A stretch of 64,000 bases of DNA from Gordonibacter massiliensis (ex Traore et al. 2017) (GCA_900170005.1 LT827128.1:1918168-1982167), one strand, 5' to 3'; numbered from the stretch's first letter, positions 17,773-26,623 are shown. A program made the numbers and translations. The notes: generated by a model from the letters alone, not told the origin.

Positions 17773-18836
17773 AATCTTCCTATCTCCTCCATCAAAGCGT
17801 CCACGATGGCCTTCTCCTCCACCTTGCGGACGACGTTACCATGGGAAAACACCACGCCCGATCCCGCTCCGCACGCCACGCCGATGTCGGCGTCGGCGGC
17901 CTCGCCCGGGCCGTTCACCACGCAGCCCATGACGGCCACCTTGAGCGGCTTGTCCAAGTTCGCGATGCGCTCCTCCACCTCGCGCGCCAGCCCGATGAGG
18001 TCCACCTGGCAGCGCCCGCACGTGGGGCAGCTGATGAGCTCCGGCGAGCGTCGACGCAGGTCGAGCGCCGCAAGCAGCGTCCAACAGGCGCGCACTTCCT
18101 GCACGGGATCGTCGGTAAGCGAGATGCGCAGCGTGTCGCCGATACCCTCTTCCAGCAGAATGCCCAAACCGCAGGCCGACTTGATGACGCCTTGGAACGT
18201 GGTGCCGGCCTCCGTGACGCCGATGTGCAGCGGCACCTGGGGAAGCTCGCGCGCGAGCTGGCGGTACGTGGCGACCGTGGCCATGACGTCGTGCGCCTTC
18301 GCGCTGACCACCAGGTCGCGGAAACCGCGCCCCTCGCAGTAGCGCACGTAGTCGGCGGCCGAACGCGCCAGCTTCTGGGCCAGCGTCAAATCGTCGCGCG
18401 CGGCCAGCTCGGTGTCGAGCGAGCCGGCGTTCACGCCGATGCGGATGGGGATGCCCGCCACTCCCGCCGCATCGAGCACGGCGTCGGTCTTGGCCAATCC
18501 CCCGATGTTGCCGGGGTTGATGCGCAGCTTCGCCGCGCCGCGCCGCGCCGCCTCCACCGCGATGTCCGCCGAGAAGTGGATGTCGGCCACCACCGGCAGC
18601 GGCGATTGGGCGCACACGGCCTCGAAAGCGTCCAGGCACGCGCGACGCGGAATGGCCATGCGCACGACCTCGCAGCCGGCGGCGGCCAGCGCCTCGATCT
18701 GCCCGAGGTTCGCCGCCACGTCGTCGGCTGGGGCGTTCAGCATAGACTGCACGACGACGGGCGCGCCGCCGCCGAGCGGCACGTCGCCCACCATGACCCG
18801 CCGGGTCGCCTCGTTCGGCCTTGCTGTGCAGGACAT
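17769..18836 (-). CDS. ispG: 4-hydroxy-3-methylbut-2-enyl diphosphate synthase
   Basis: 355 aa from ATG 18836, preferred over an ATG 18 nt upstream because GGGAGAGG stands at the right distance. An IspG/GcpE: TIM-barrel N-terminal part with VVVQSMLNAPADDV and LRINPGNIGG, and a C-terminal 4Fe-4S domain with SCPTCGRCQVDL and VMGCVVNGPGEA that supplies the cluster cysteines. Converts MEcPP to HMBPP in the MEP isoprenoid pathway; dxr of the same pathway is 3 kb upstream. First gene of ispG-proS-phosphatase. Confidence 0.96.
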   Translation of the reverse strand: MSCTARPNEATRRVMVGDVPLGGGAPVVVQSMLNAPADDVAANLGQIEALAAAGCEVVRMAIPRRACLDAFEAVCAQSPLPVVADIHFSADIAVEAARRGAAKLRINPGNIGGLAKTDAVLDAAGVAGIPIRIGVNAGSLDTELAARDDLTLAQKLARSAADYVRYCEGRGFRDLVVSAKAHDVMATVATYRQLARELPQVPLHIGVTEAGTTFQGVIKSACGLGILLEEGIGDTLRISLTDDPVQEVRACWTLLAALDLRRRSPELISCPTCGRCQVDLIGLAREVEERIANLDKPLKVAVMGCVVNGPGEAADADIGVACGAGSGVVFSHGNVVRKVEEKAIVDALMEEIGRL

Positions 18837-18876
18837 ACGCCTCTCCCATCCCACGCGCTTGATCGCATGTCGGAAT

Positions 18877-18882
18877 ATTGTA
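18877..18882 (-). promoter_or_regulatory. Candidate -10 box for ispG-proS-phosphatase
   Basis: TACAAT on the minus strand about 40 nt before the ispG start, leaving a short leader. No clear -35 is visible. Together with about 560 bp of repeat-filled DNA separating ispG from rseP, it suggests that ispG-proS has its own promoter. Confidence 0.4.
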
Positions 18883-18999
18883 CCGCCGAACGGCCTTCGA
18901 TCGGCCCCGTTTCACGAAAGCTGCCGCAAAAACCGCGCAGGGGCGGAGGATGGGGGCGATGGGGGCTGTTTGAGAAAGAAGGCTAGCCCGGGTTGTCCC

Positions 19000-19103
19000 G
19001 TAGGGGCGCTCTCCAGAGCGCCCGTTCCGGCGCAGCCGGAAAAGCAACCGAGGGCCTCGTTCTCGCGCTGCGCGCGAGCGGGCGCTCTGGAGAGCGCCCC
19101 TAC
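19000..19103. repeat. Long inverted repeat, family B copy 1
   Basis: Arms 19000-19027 and 19076-19103 match 27 of 28 positions; each arm is itself palindromic (GGGCGCTCTCCAGAGCGCCC). A related copy with arms GGGCGATCTCC...GATCGCCC lies at 24914-25010. Intergenic, downstream of rseP and upstream of ispG. Probably a mobile or amplified palindromic element. Confidence 0.75.
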
Positions 19104-19157
19104 GGAGTCTATGAGGCATGCGGCTTTCTCTGCGGACACTGTCGTTCGCGCGAAGCG

Positions 19158-19284
19158 CGAAATCCGCCGTCCAGGTTGCCTCGGCAGGCGAGCGCAGCGA
19201 TGCCTGCCATGCGGCCGAAAGCCGCATAACGGCCGCCCAGGTCGACCCGCGCTTCGCGCGCAAGCGCGAAAACTACCGCCCAGG
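19158..19284. repeat. Short degenerate repeats containing CCGCCCAGGTYG
   Basis: Three related units occur at about 19158, 19228 and 19268 (CCGCCGTCCAGGTTG, ACGGCCGCCCAGGTCG, CTACCGCCCAGGTTGG), two of them preceded by GCGAAGCGCGAAA-like sequence. No coding frame of interest. Together with the flanking palindromic elements this makes 18,883-19,445 a repeat cluster without a gene. Confidence 0.5.
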
Positions 19285-19296
19285 TTGGCGTAGTAA

Positions 19297-19416
19297 GTCA
19301 GCGAGGGCCGTCCTCGTGCCCGAGATCGTGGGGATCGCGCGGGCGAAGCGTACTTCGGTACGCGAGTCCGCGGGATCGCCGCGAGATCGGGTGCGAGGAC
19401 GGGCCGCAGCGTCGAG
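19297..19416. repeat. Palindromic element, family D copy 1
   Basis: About 120 bp with a central GTACTTCGGTAC hairpin and flanking complementary segments (GTGCCCGAGATCGTGGGGAT against ATCGCCGCGAGATCGGGTGC). A clearly related copy lies inside dnaX at 62611-62730. This copy is intergenic, directly downstream of rseP. Confidence 0.75.
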
Positions 19417-19445
19417 GGGTTCCGGCGGCTGTAAGCCGCCGGAAC

Positions 19446-20555
19446 TCACCAGTTCCCGAACACGAAGCGCTGTATGTCCTGGTTCGCCATGACCAGGAAG
19501 AAACCCAGGAACAGCAGCATGCCCGCCGCCGAGACGTAGTTGAGGGCCTTCGTGGACACGACGCGCCGCGAGATCTTCTGGAACACCTCCACCACGAAAC
19601 GGCCGCCGTCGAGCGGCGGGATGGGCAGCAGGTTCATGATGCCAAGCGACACCGAGATCATGGCGGTGAACTGCAGAACCCCCATGAGCCCCATGTCCAC
19701 CGCGCTCTTCGACATCACCGCGATACCGATGATGGACGTGGAGTTCGACACGGTGTCGGCGGCCGTCGCCGGGTTGAACAGGCTGGCCACCATCACCACC
19801 ACCTGGCCGATGTAGGAGAAGCCGGCCTGCACCGATTGCAGCGGCGACATGACCGCATGGTAGAAGATGCCCGTGTTCGGGCTCTGCGCCTCGTAACCGA
19901 TGACGGAGAACATCAGCACGAACAGCAGCACCGCGAACAGCAGGTTCACGAACACGCCGGCCACGAGGATGACCGAGCGCTTCCAGAACGGCAGCGCCCG
20001 GTACTGCTGCCGGTACTCGCTTTCGAACAGCGCATGGGTGTCGGCCACGGGGCGCGCCTCGCCGAGCGCATAGGACGGCGGGACGGGCTGCATGGCCGCC
20101 TCGGCGGCTTTGACCTGCTTCTTCGTGGGACGCACTTCGACGGCGCGGTACGTGTTGTACTGGTCCTTCTTCGTGGGGCCCTTGATGCTGCCCCATTCCA
20201 CCAGCTCTTCGAGCGCCTCGTAGGCGTCGTCGTCGGATATGCCGCAGTCGCGCGCGATGTCCTCCATGTTGGCGGTGCCGCGGCGGTACAGCGCGGCGAG
20301 CGCCTGCTCCAAATGCGGGCTCATCTCGCCCGCTTCCATGCCGCACACCTTCGCGTACCCGCCGAGCGGCACGGCCGTCACGCCGAAGCGCGTGCCGCCC
20401 CGCGTGAAACCGACGCTGGGGCCGGGAAGGCCCAGCATGAACTCCGTCACCCGCACGCCGAACGCGCGCGCCGCCAGATAGTGCCCGCCCTCGTGGATGA
20501 ACACGAGGAAGCCGAGCAGGATCGTGGCGTATACGATCATCAAGACTATATCCAT
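19446..20555 (-). CDS. rseP: Site-2 metalloprotease RseP-like, PDZ replaced by a winged-helix-like insert
   Basis: 369 aa from ATG 20555 (AAAGGA upstream). M50 family: HEGGH in the first TM helix supplies zinc ligands and the catalytic Glu; the third ligand is Asp in NLLPIPPLDGGRF. Between GGYAKVCGMEAGEM and the next TM helix lies about 120 residues with RGTANMEDIARDCGISDDDAYEALEELVEWGSIKG, which reads as a winged-helix domain. No PDZ-type GxGD/AG pattern is seen where RseP normally has one. Intramembrane cleavage of an anti-sigma factor or signal-peptide remnants is the family role. Sits in the usual dxr-rseP-ispG neighbourhood, but with a lipoprotein gene inserted. Confidence 0.88.
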   Translation of the reverse strand: MDIVLMIVYATILLGFLVFIHEGGHYLAARAFGVRVTEFMLGLPGPSVGFTRGGTRFGVTAVPLGGYAKVCGMEAGEMSPHLEQALAALYRRGTANMEDIARDCGISDDDAYEALEELVEWGSIKGPTKKDQYNTYRAVEVRPTKKQVKAAEAAMQPVPPSYALGEARPVADTHALFESEYRQQYRALPFWKRSVILVAGVFVNLLFAVLLFVLMFSVIGYEAQSPNTGIFYHAVMSPLQSVQAGFSYIGQVVVMVASLFNPATAADTVSNSTSIIGIAVMSKSAVDMGLMGVLQFTAMISVSLGIMNLLPIPPLDGGRFVVEVFQKISRRVVSTKALNYVSAAGMLLFLGFFLVMANQDIQRFVFGNW

Positions 20556-20801
20556 GAACTCGAATCCTTTCGGGAACGAGACGAAAGCCTGCAACGCGCG
20601 GCCACCGCGCGTGCGCCCATTATAGGAAACGGGAAGCCCCGCAGGCCAGAGCACGGGAAAAACCTACAAGCGCTGTGGAAAACGTACACGAGCACGGAAC
20701 GAAGGACGCGTGCGGGCACCGGTGATCGGAGGCGCGAGCAAGAAGCGGACCGGAAACGGAAGGGACGCAACGAAAGCAAAACACCCGCCGCCGCAGTCAA
20801 C

Positions 20802-21509
20802 CTAGCGCACTTCGAGGCTGGCGAAGATGTCGTCCCAAAACGCCGGATCGGCGTCGTACTCGTAATCATGGTAGCCGCAAAGCGCGAACCCGGCGGTGTC
20901 CCGATCCACCTCGACAACGTACATCTTGGACATCCCCGTAGCGCCCTCATGCGCGCTGGACGTGCCGAAGACGAAGGCGCGATGCCCGTTCAGCACGATG
21001 GGATCGGGCCCGGAGTAAACGACGTTTCGGTAGTGCTCCGCCAGACCCCCGAACATCTGGGCCGACTGCTCCGATTCCTTGGCCTTTTCTTCCAGCACCG
21101 CAGCGCGCGCGGGAGCCTGCTCTTGCGCCTGGTCGGCGTATCCCAGCAGATCGTCGAAGGCTATGCCCGAGATCTCCCCCACCGTGAACCCATGCGAGAA
21201 ATCGTCATCGCCCACCAGGGCCTGCGAAACCGCGACCTCCTTGCCGAACAGATCCGTCGTCCTCGGCTCCGACTCGTCGATCACCCACAGGGTGTCGGGG
21301 TAGCCCAGGGAAACGCGGCCCACCGTGACCCTGTGGGGGAAGTCGACTGCGCCGTCGACCACCTGGACAAGCGGCGGGTTCTCCGTCGAAGACGGCGCGG
21401 AGGAACATCCCGTTGCTAACAGGCACCCGGCGAGCGTCGAAAGCGCGAGAGCGCAGCATGCCGCCCGAACGAAGCCGGGCCGCACCGCCCGTCCATACCT
21501 CGCGTCCAT
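20802..21509 (-). CDS. Putative lipoprotein of unknown function
   Basis: 235 aa, ATG 21509 with GGGAGG upstream. A short basic N-terminus (MDARYGRAVRPGFVR) and a hydrophobic stretch end in LSTLAGC and a second ATGCSS, either of which can serve as lipobox. The mature part has no family that I recognise; it contains an Ala/Glu/Gln-rich helical segment (ADQAQEQAPARAAVLEEKAKE) and a strand-rich C-terminus with several aromatic residues (GYHDYEYDADPAFWDDIF). Located between dxr and rseP on the same strand, 45 nt after dxr. A surface or envelope role is inference from the signal only. Confidence 0.75.
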   Translation of the reverse strand: MDARYGRAVRPGFVRAACCALALSTLAGCLLATGCSSAPSSTENPPLVQVVDGAVDFPHRVTVGRVSLGYPDTLWVIDESEPRTTDLFGKEVAVSQALVGDDDFSHGFTVGEISGIAFDDLLGYADQAQEQAPARAAVLEEKAKESEQSAQMFGGLAEHYRNVVYSGPDPIVLNGHRAFVFGTSSAHEGATGMSKMYVVEVDRDTAGFALCGYHDYEYDADPAFWDDIFASLEVR

Positions 21510-21554
21510 CTCGAACCTCCCTGCTGTCGAGTTCCGATCCGCCGCCCCTCGCTC

Positions 21555-22919
21555 TTAGCGCCCCGCGATCCACGCGCGCGCCTCGGCGCGGGCCCACGCG
21601 TCCACGGCTTCCAGCTGCTCCAAGCTCTCCACGCGCTGCACGTCGTGCGCGTCCATGACGGCCTCCACGCACTCCGCGATGCCCAAATACGTGCCCTCTT
21701 CAGCCAGAAACGCGGCCACGGCCACCTCGTTCGCGGCGTTCATGGCGCAGGGCAGCGTGCCGCCCCGCTCGCCGGCAGCGCGCGCGAGCGCGAGGCAGCG
21801 GAATGTGTCGGTGTCGGGCGCGGCGAACGCGAGCGAGCCCAGCTTCGTGAAATCGAGCGGCTCCACCGGCGCGTCCCAGCGCGCGGGATACGACAGCGCG
21901 AACTGGATGGGGATGCGCATGTCGGTGGTGCCGAGGTGCGCCTTCACGCTGCCGTCGGCGAACTCTACCATGGAGTGGATGGCGCTCTGCGGCTGCACCA
22001 CCACGCTGATGCGGTCGTAGGGCATGGCGAACAGATGGTGCGCCTCGATGACCTCCAAACCCTTGTTCATGAGCGTGGACGAGTCGATGGATATCTTCGC
22101 GCCCATGTTCCACGTGGGGTGCGCGAGCGCCTGGGCGGGCGTGATGCCGCCCAGCTCGGCGCGCGTGCGCCCGCGGAACGGGCCGCCCGACGCGGTCACC
22201 CACAAGCGCGCCACCTCGCGCGCGTCCTCGCCCAGCAGGCACTGGTAGATGGCGCCGTGCTCCGAGTCGATGGGCATGAGCGCGCCGGCCGGCCCCGTGG
22301 CGGGTGCCGCGCCGTCCGCGCGTCGCTGCGCGTCGACGGCAGCCGCCAGCGGCATGATGAGGTCGCCGCCCACCACGAGCGACTCCTTGTTCGCCAGCGC
22401 CAGCACCTTGCCCGCGCGCAGCGTCTCGTAGCTCGCGCGCAGCCCGGCCGCGCCCACGAGCGCGTTCACCACGATGTCGGCCTCGGGCAGGCGCACGAGA
22501 TCGACCACCGCTTGCGCGCCGAACCCGAGCGAGCCCTTGCTCCCTACGCTGCGCCGCGCCACGGCCTCGGCCAGCGACGATGACGCTGACGCCGTGCGGG
22601 ATCCTTCGACTCCGGCCGCTTCGCGGCCTCCGCTCAGGATGACAGGGGACTTGCCGCTCCGCGCCCTGCTTGGGATGGTAGAGGGCGCCCCGCCACGCGC
22701 CTGCGCGCGCAGCTCGTCGGCCACCGGCTCGCCCGCCAGCCGCTCGTCGCCCACCGTCAAATGGCGCACGCCGAACTCCCGCGCTTGCGCCAGCAGCTCG
22801 CCCGCCCGCGTGCCCACGGCCATGCCCACGACCTCCAGCTCGTCGGCATGCCGTCGCACCACGTCCAGCGTCTGCGTGCCGATGGACCCGGAGGATCCCA
22901 GAACCACGATGCGTTTCAT
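21555..22919 (-). CDS. dxr: 1-deoxy-D-xylulose 5-phosphate reductoisomerase with an extra internal segment
   Basis: 454 aa; the usual length is about 380-400. ATG 22919 has AGGAGG upstream. NADPH-binding GSSGSIGTQTLDVVRRH at the start, ALANKESLVVGG, the metal-binding SEHGAIYQCL, ASGGPFRG, PTWNMGAKISIDSSTLMNKGLEVIEAHHLF and a C-terminal helical domain are all intact. Converts DXP to MEP, the committed isoprenoid step. Residues about 78-118 are extra relative to the family and are encoded by a palindromic repeat (22592-22646 plus a degenerate extension), in frame. They fall in a surface loop between the N-terminal cofactor domain strands. Function is probably kept. Confidence 0.93.
   Translation of the reverse strand: MKRIVVLGSSGSIGTQTLDVVRRHADELEVVGMAVGTRAGELLAQAREFGVRHLTVGDERLAGEPVADELRAQARGGAPSTIPSRARSGKSPVILSGGREAAGVEGSRTASASSSLAEAVARRSVGSKGSLGFGAQAVVDLVRLPEADIVVNALVGAAGLRASYETLRAGKVLALANKESLVVGGDLIMPLAAAVDAQRRADGAAPATGPAGALMPIDSEHGAIYQCLLGEDAREVARLWVTASGGPFRGRTRAELGGITPAQALAHPTWNMGAKISIDSSTLMNKGLEVIEAHHLFAMPYDRISVVVQPQSAIHSMVEFADGSVKAHLGTTDMRIPIQFALSYPARWDAPVEPLDFTKLGSLAFAAPDTDTFRCLALARAAGERGGTLPCAMNAANEVAVAAFLAEEGTYLGIAECVEAVMDAHDVQRVESLEQLEAVDAWARAEARAWIAGR
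22592..22646. repeat. GATCC-type palindromic repeat (family C) inside dxr
   Basis: GGGATCCTTCGACTCCGG, a short GC hairpin (CCGCTTCGCGG), then TCCGCTCAGGATGACAGG. The same sequence forms the array at 36808-37080. Here it is read through in frame and encodes a Gly/Arg/Ser/Ala-rich peptide. A degenerate second unit appears to follow to about 22688. Confidence 0.8.
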
Positions 22920-23035
22920 GCGCGCCTCCTACAGCGATGGTGCATGCGTCCAACCATTCGCATTATCGCAGGTTGAAACCTTTACGTCACGGGTTGTTCC
23001 AACGTCGGCGAGGGCGGCTGCACCGCGCAACCGCC

Positions 23036-23119
23036 CTGTAGGGCAAGGGTTCTGCCCTTGCCGTTCAACAAGATGCGCCTTCACAGGTCGACGGCAAGGG
23101 CAGAACCCTTGCCCTACAG
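23036..23119. repeat. Long inverted repeat, family A copy 1
   Basis: Arms 23036-23063 and 23092-23119 are perfect 28-bp complements (CTGTAGGGCAAGGGTTCTGC...). The 28-nt centre contains TTCAACAAG and CAGGTCGA. Copies 2 and 3 are at 50203-50280 and 60431-60505. Lies between cdsA and dxr. Confidence 0.85.
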
Positions 23120-23159
23120 AAACATCTCTTTTCTGGCGCGTTCGGTGCAACTCCTCAAC

Positions 23160-24086
23160 CTAGTAGGGGATGCACCCTCCCCCAACCAGCAAGATAGCCG
23201 AGGTCACGGCCACCAGGAACAACGAGTCGCATCGATCGAGCAGGCCGCCGTGCCCCGGCATGATGGTGCCGGAGTCCTTGAACCCCGAATTGCGCTTGAT
23301 GCGGCTCTCAGCCAGATCGCCCAACACGCCCATCAATCCGCTGATCAGGCCGAACGCCAGCGCCTGAAACACGCTCATCGTCACACCGGGAATGAACGAC
23401 ATACCCCACCAGAACAGCATCGAGGCCACGAGCCCGGCCAGGAAGCCCTCCCAGCTCTTCTTCGGCGACGTGCGCGGCGCCAGCTTGTGCTTCCCGAACT
23501 TGCTTCCCACCAGGTACGCGAACGAGTCGTTCGCCCACACGCTCAGGAATATGCCCAACACGAGCACCCCGCCCCACGGGTCGGGCAGCGCGCCGCGCAC
23601 CACCACGATGCCGGACAGCAGCAGCCCGGTGTAGGCGGCGCCGAAGAAGCTCACGCCCACGTCGGGCACGCGCGCCCGCATCCAGAACACGTACCACACG
23701 ATCAGCGCCAGCAGCAGCGCCAGGCTCACGTACAGCGCCCCGTTCAAGCCGAGGAAGAACACGCTCACGGGATACAGCATGGCCGCGATGATGCCCAGCA
23801 TCTCGTTGGGCAGCTTCGCATCGGATCGCAGCATGTAGTAGAACTCGCCGGCCGAGATGCCGGCCGTGGCCACGAGCAGCGCGAGCGTGGTCCACTCGCT
23901 TGCCAGCACGCAGATCACGGAGACGGCGATGTAGATGAACCCCGTGCGGAACCGCACCTGGAAGTTCGTCGGGTTCTTCAGCTTCTTGGGCGTCTTGTCC
24001 TGCGCGAAATCCTTGAGCTTCTCCGTGCGCGTGCGCTCGTCGGCCGCACGCTCGGCTTCGAGCTCCGCATCGGGCCGCGCAGCCAC
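23160..24086 (-). CDS. cdsA: Phosphatidate cytidylyltransferase
   Basis: 308 aa. About eight TM helices after a hydrophilic, charged N-terminal region of some 45 residues (Glu/Arg/Lys-rich). The C-terminal CDP-alcohol synthase signature is complete: LGDLAESRIKRNSGFKDSG followed by PGHGGLLDRCDSL. Makes CDP-diacylglycerol from CTP and phosphatidic acid for phospholipid synthesis. Starts immediately after uppS (stop and start adjacent), in the uppS-cdsA-dxr order usual for bacteria. Confidence 0.95.
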   Translation of the reverse strand: MAARPDAELEAERAADERTRTEKLKDFAQDKTPKKLKNPTNFQVRFRTGFIYIAVSVICVLASEWTTLALLVATAGISAGEFYYMLRSDAKLPNEMLGIIAAMLYPVSVFFLGLNGALYVSLALLLALIVWYVFWMRARVPDVGVSFFGAAYTGLLLSGIVVVRGALPDPWGGVLVLGIFLSVWANDSFAYLVGSKFGKHKLAPRTSPKKSWEGFLAGLVASMLFWWGMSFIPGVTMSVFQALAFGLISGLMGVLGDLAESRIKRNSGFKDSGTIMPGHGGLLDRCDSLFLVAVTSAILLVGGGCIPY

Positions 24087-24875
24087 CTACTTCACCGCCC
24101 CGAACCGCCGGTCGCGCCCTTGGAACTCCAACAGCGCGCGCAAGAACTCGTAGCGGTCGAAGTCGGGCCACAGCACGTCGGTGCACACGAACTCGGCATA
24201 CGCGATCTGCCACAGCAGGAAGTTCGACACGCGCATTTCGCCGCTCGTGCGGATGAGCAGGTCGGGATCGGGGATGTCGGCCGTGTACAGATGCCGCGCG
24301 AACGACTCCTCGGTGAGCTCCTCGGGGGCGCGTCCCGCGCGCACCGCCGCATGGGCCTCGTCCATGAACGAGCGCATGGCGTCCATCAGCTCCACGCGGC
24401 CGCCGTAGTTCACGGCCACCACGAGCGTCATGCCGTCGTTGTCCTTCGTCTTCTCCCACGCCTTGGCGAACGCGTCGCGCGTCTTCTTCGGCAGCGCGTC
24501 GGTGCGCCCGATGGTCATGACGCGCACGTGCTCCTCGTGCAGCCCGTCGACCTCGGCCAGCATGGTGGTGGCGAACAGGTTCATGAGGCCGATGACCTCG
24601 TCCTGGGGCCGCTTCCAGTTCTCCGACGAGAACGAGTAGATGGTGAGGTAGCGCACGCCCACGTCGGACGCGCAGCGGATGGTCTCGCGCACCGCCTCGA
24701 TGCCGGCCTTGTGGCCGAACAGGCGGTTCTTTCCCCGCTCCTTCGCCCAGCGCCCGTTGCCGTCCATGATGACGGCCACATGCTCCGGCACCGCGGCAGC
24801 ATCGAGCCGCGTCGGATCGAGGTCCGCCGGCGGATTCGGGAATATGTAGTCGAGCGGTTTGTTCATGTAAGACAC
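24087..24875 (-). CDS. uppS: Isoprenyl transferase (undecaprenyl diphosphate synthase)
   Basis: 262 aa cis-prenyltransferase: VAVIMDGNGRWAKERG with the catalytic Asp, LFGHKAGIEAVRE, YLTIYSFSSENWKRP, and DLLIRTSGEMRVSNFLLWQIAYAEF near the C-terminus. Condenses IPP onto farnesyl diphosphate to give the C55 carrier lipid for peptidoglycan and for the polysaccharide locus in this window. Directly adjacent to cdsA. A family B repeat separates it from frr. Confidence 0.95.
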   Translation of the reverse strand: MSYMNKPLDYIFPNPPADLDPTRLDAAAVPEHVAVIMDGNGRWAKERGKNRLFGHKAGIEAVRETIRCASDVGVRYLTIYSFSSENWKRPQDEVIGLMNLFATTMLAEVDGLHEEHVRVMTIGRTDALPKKTRDAFAKAWEKTKDNDGMTLVVAVNYGGRVELMDAMRSFMDEAHAAVRAGRAPEELTEESFARHLYTADIPDPDLLIRTSGEMRVSNFLLWQIAYAEFVCTDVLWPDFDRYEFLRALLEFQGRDRRFGAVK

Positions 24876-24913
24876 GTTTCGAACGAGGGAAGAGGGACAA
24901 ACGCGGTTCGGGA

Positions 24914-25010
24914 GGGCGATCTCCCGATCGCCCGTTCGCGCGCTAGCGCGAAAACGCGAACCGCAGCTGCTTTTCCGGCTTCGCCGGAACGGGCGATCTG
25001 GAGATCGCCC
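24914..25010. repeat. Long inverted repeat, family B copy 2
   Basis: Arms 24914-24937 and 24987-25010 match 23 of 24 positions (GGGCGATCTCC.GATCGCCCGTTC). The centre holds two smaller hairpins, CGCGCTAGCGCG and TTCCGGCTTCGCCGGAA. Between frr and uppS, so it is likely transcribed as part of the operon. Confidence 0.75.
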
Positions 25011-25071
25011 CTACGGAGTCGACCTGCGGGGAACCCTACGCGAGGGTCGACCTACGAGGTCTCCTTCGCAG

Positions 25072-25629
25072 CTAGATCTCCATGACCTCCGCTTCCTTCT
25101 TCTTGAAAGCCTCGTCCACCTGGGCCACGTACTTGTCGGTGAGCTTCTGCACCTCGGCCTGCGCGCGGCGCTCGTCGTCCTCGGGAAGGTTGTCGTCCTT
25201 CACGGAGCGCTCGATGGCGGCGTTGGCGTCCTGGCGGGCCTTGCGCACGGCGACGCGGGCCTCTTCGGCGTAGTTCTTGCACTGCTTCACCAGCTCGCGG
25301 CGGCGCTCCTCGGTAAGCGAGGGGAACGGCAGGCGGATGCACGAGCCGTCGTTCGACGGCGTCACGCCCAAATCGCTCTCCATGATGGCGTGCTCGATGG
25401 CGCCCAGCACGCCCTTGTCCCACGGCTCGATGACCAGCATGTGCGCATCGGGCGTCTTGATGCCGGCCATTTGGTTCACCGGCGTGGGCACGCCGTAGTA
25501 ATCGACCTTGATGCGGTCGAGCAGCATGGCGTTCGCCCGCCCCGTGCGCACCGAGCCGAACGCGTCGCCCAGCGACGTGAGCGCCTTCTCCATGCGCTCC
25601 TCGGCCTGCAGCATAATATCGTCAACCAT
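25072..25629 (-). CDS. frr: Ribosome recycling factor
   Basis: 185 aa, the standard length. LGDAFGSVRTGRANAMLLDRIKVDYYG at the N-terminus, TPVNQMAGIKTPDAHMLVIEPWD, and SLTEERRRELVKQCKNYAEEARVAVR are diagnostic. Releases post-termination ribosomes together with EF-G. Follows pyrH by about 75 nt, the common pyrH-frr order. Confidence 0.97.
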   Translation of the reverse strand: MVDDIMLQAEERMEKALTSLGDAFGSVRTGRANAMLLDRIKVDYYGVPTPVNQMAGIKTPDAHMLVIEPWDKGVLGAIEHAIMESDLGVTPSNDGSCIRLPFPSLTEERRRELVKQCKNYAEEARVAVRKARQDANAAIERSVKDDNLPEDDERRAQAEVQKLTDKYVAQVDEAFKKKEAEVMEI

Positions 25630-25704
25630 AGCGGCTCCTTTCGCCCAACTCCCTGCGGTGCGGCGGCGCGCACCGATCGTCCGCGCCGGAGCGCGAATGC
25701 ATGT

Positions 25705-26484
25705 CTATTCTACCGTGGTTCCCACGTTTTCGCCCTTCAAAGCGCGCGAAATGTTGCCTTCGACCGTCAGGTCGAACACGATCATGGGCATGTCGTTGTC
25801 CATGCACAGCGACGTGGCCGTGGAATCCATGACGTTCAGCCCGCGCGAGAGCACGTCCATGTAGCTGATGCGGTCGAAGCGCTTCGCATCCGGGTTCTTG
25901 GACGGGTCGCTGTCGTAGACGCCGTCCACCTTCGTGGCCTTCATGAGACAGTCCACGTCGAGCTCGCAGGCGCGCAGCGCGGCCGTGGTGTCGGTGGTGA
26001 AGTAGGGGTTGCCCGTGCCGGCGGCCAGGATGACCACGCGGCCCTTCTCCAGGTGGCGCACGGCGCGGCGGCGGATGTAGGGCTCGGACACCTCCTGCAT
26101 GGTGATGGCGCTCTGCACGCGCGAGAAGATGCCATGGCGCTCGAAGGCGTCTTGCAAAGCCAAGGCGTTCATAACCGTGGCCAGCATGCCGATGTAGTCG
26201 GCCTGCGCGCGATCCATGCCCTCGGCCGATCCGGCCAAGCCGCGGAAGATGTTGCCGCCGCCCACGACCACGGCCACCTCGACCTCGTCCTCAACGATGT
26301 CGGCGATCTCGTCGGCCAGCGCGTCGACCACCTTCGGGTCGATGCCGTAGCCGACGTCGCCCGCCAGCGCCTCGCCCGAAAGCTTCAGCAGCACGCGCGG
26401 GTACGCGTAGCCGCGCTCGCGGACGCGCGCCCACTTCTCAAGCTCCTCGACGTTCTCTTCCGCCTTGGCCCTTTCATCCGCCAT
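25705..26484 (-). CDS. pyrH: Uridylate kinase
   Basis: 259 aa from ATG 26484 ([10 protein letters not shown]), with GAAGGGG upstream; a longer frame to 26589 lacks a ribosome site. Amino acid kinase fold: [43 protein letters not shown], and [17 protein letters not shown]. The N-terminus carries about 25 extra acidic residues before the fold. Phosphorylates UMP to UDP. First gene of pyrH-frr-uppS-cdsA-dxr. Confidence 0.96.
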   Translation of the reverse strand: MADERAKAEENVEELEKWARVRERGYAYPRVLLKLSGEALAGDVGYGIDPKVVDALADEIADIVEDEVEVAVVVGGGNIFRGLAGSAEGMDRAQADYIGMLATVMNALALQDAFERHGIFSRVQSAITMQEVSEPYIRRRAVRHLEKGRVVILAAGTGNPYFTTDTTAALRACELDVDCLMKATKVDGVYDSDPSKNPDAKRFDRISYMDVLSRGLNVMDSTATSLCMDNDMPMIVFDLTVEGNISRALKGENVGTTVE

Positions 26485-26623
26485 GAATCCAACCCCTTCG
26501 ACGACCGTTCTGTGTGCATACGTTGAGCCAATCTTACCCGAAAACGCACGGGGTCGCGCTCTTTGCAGGGCCTTTTTCAGGCATTTCACGCAATGAGCAA
26601 ACGCCAGGAGGGCCCTGACGCAA

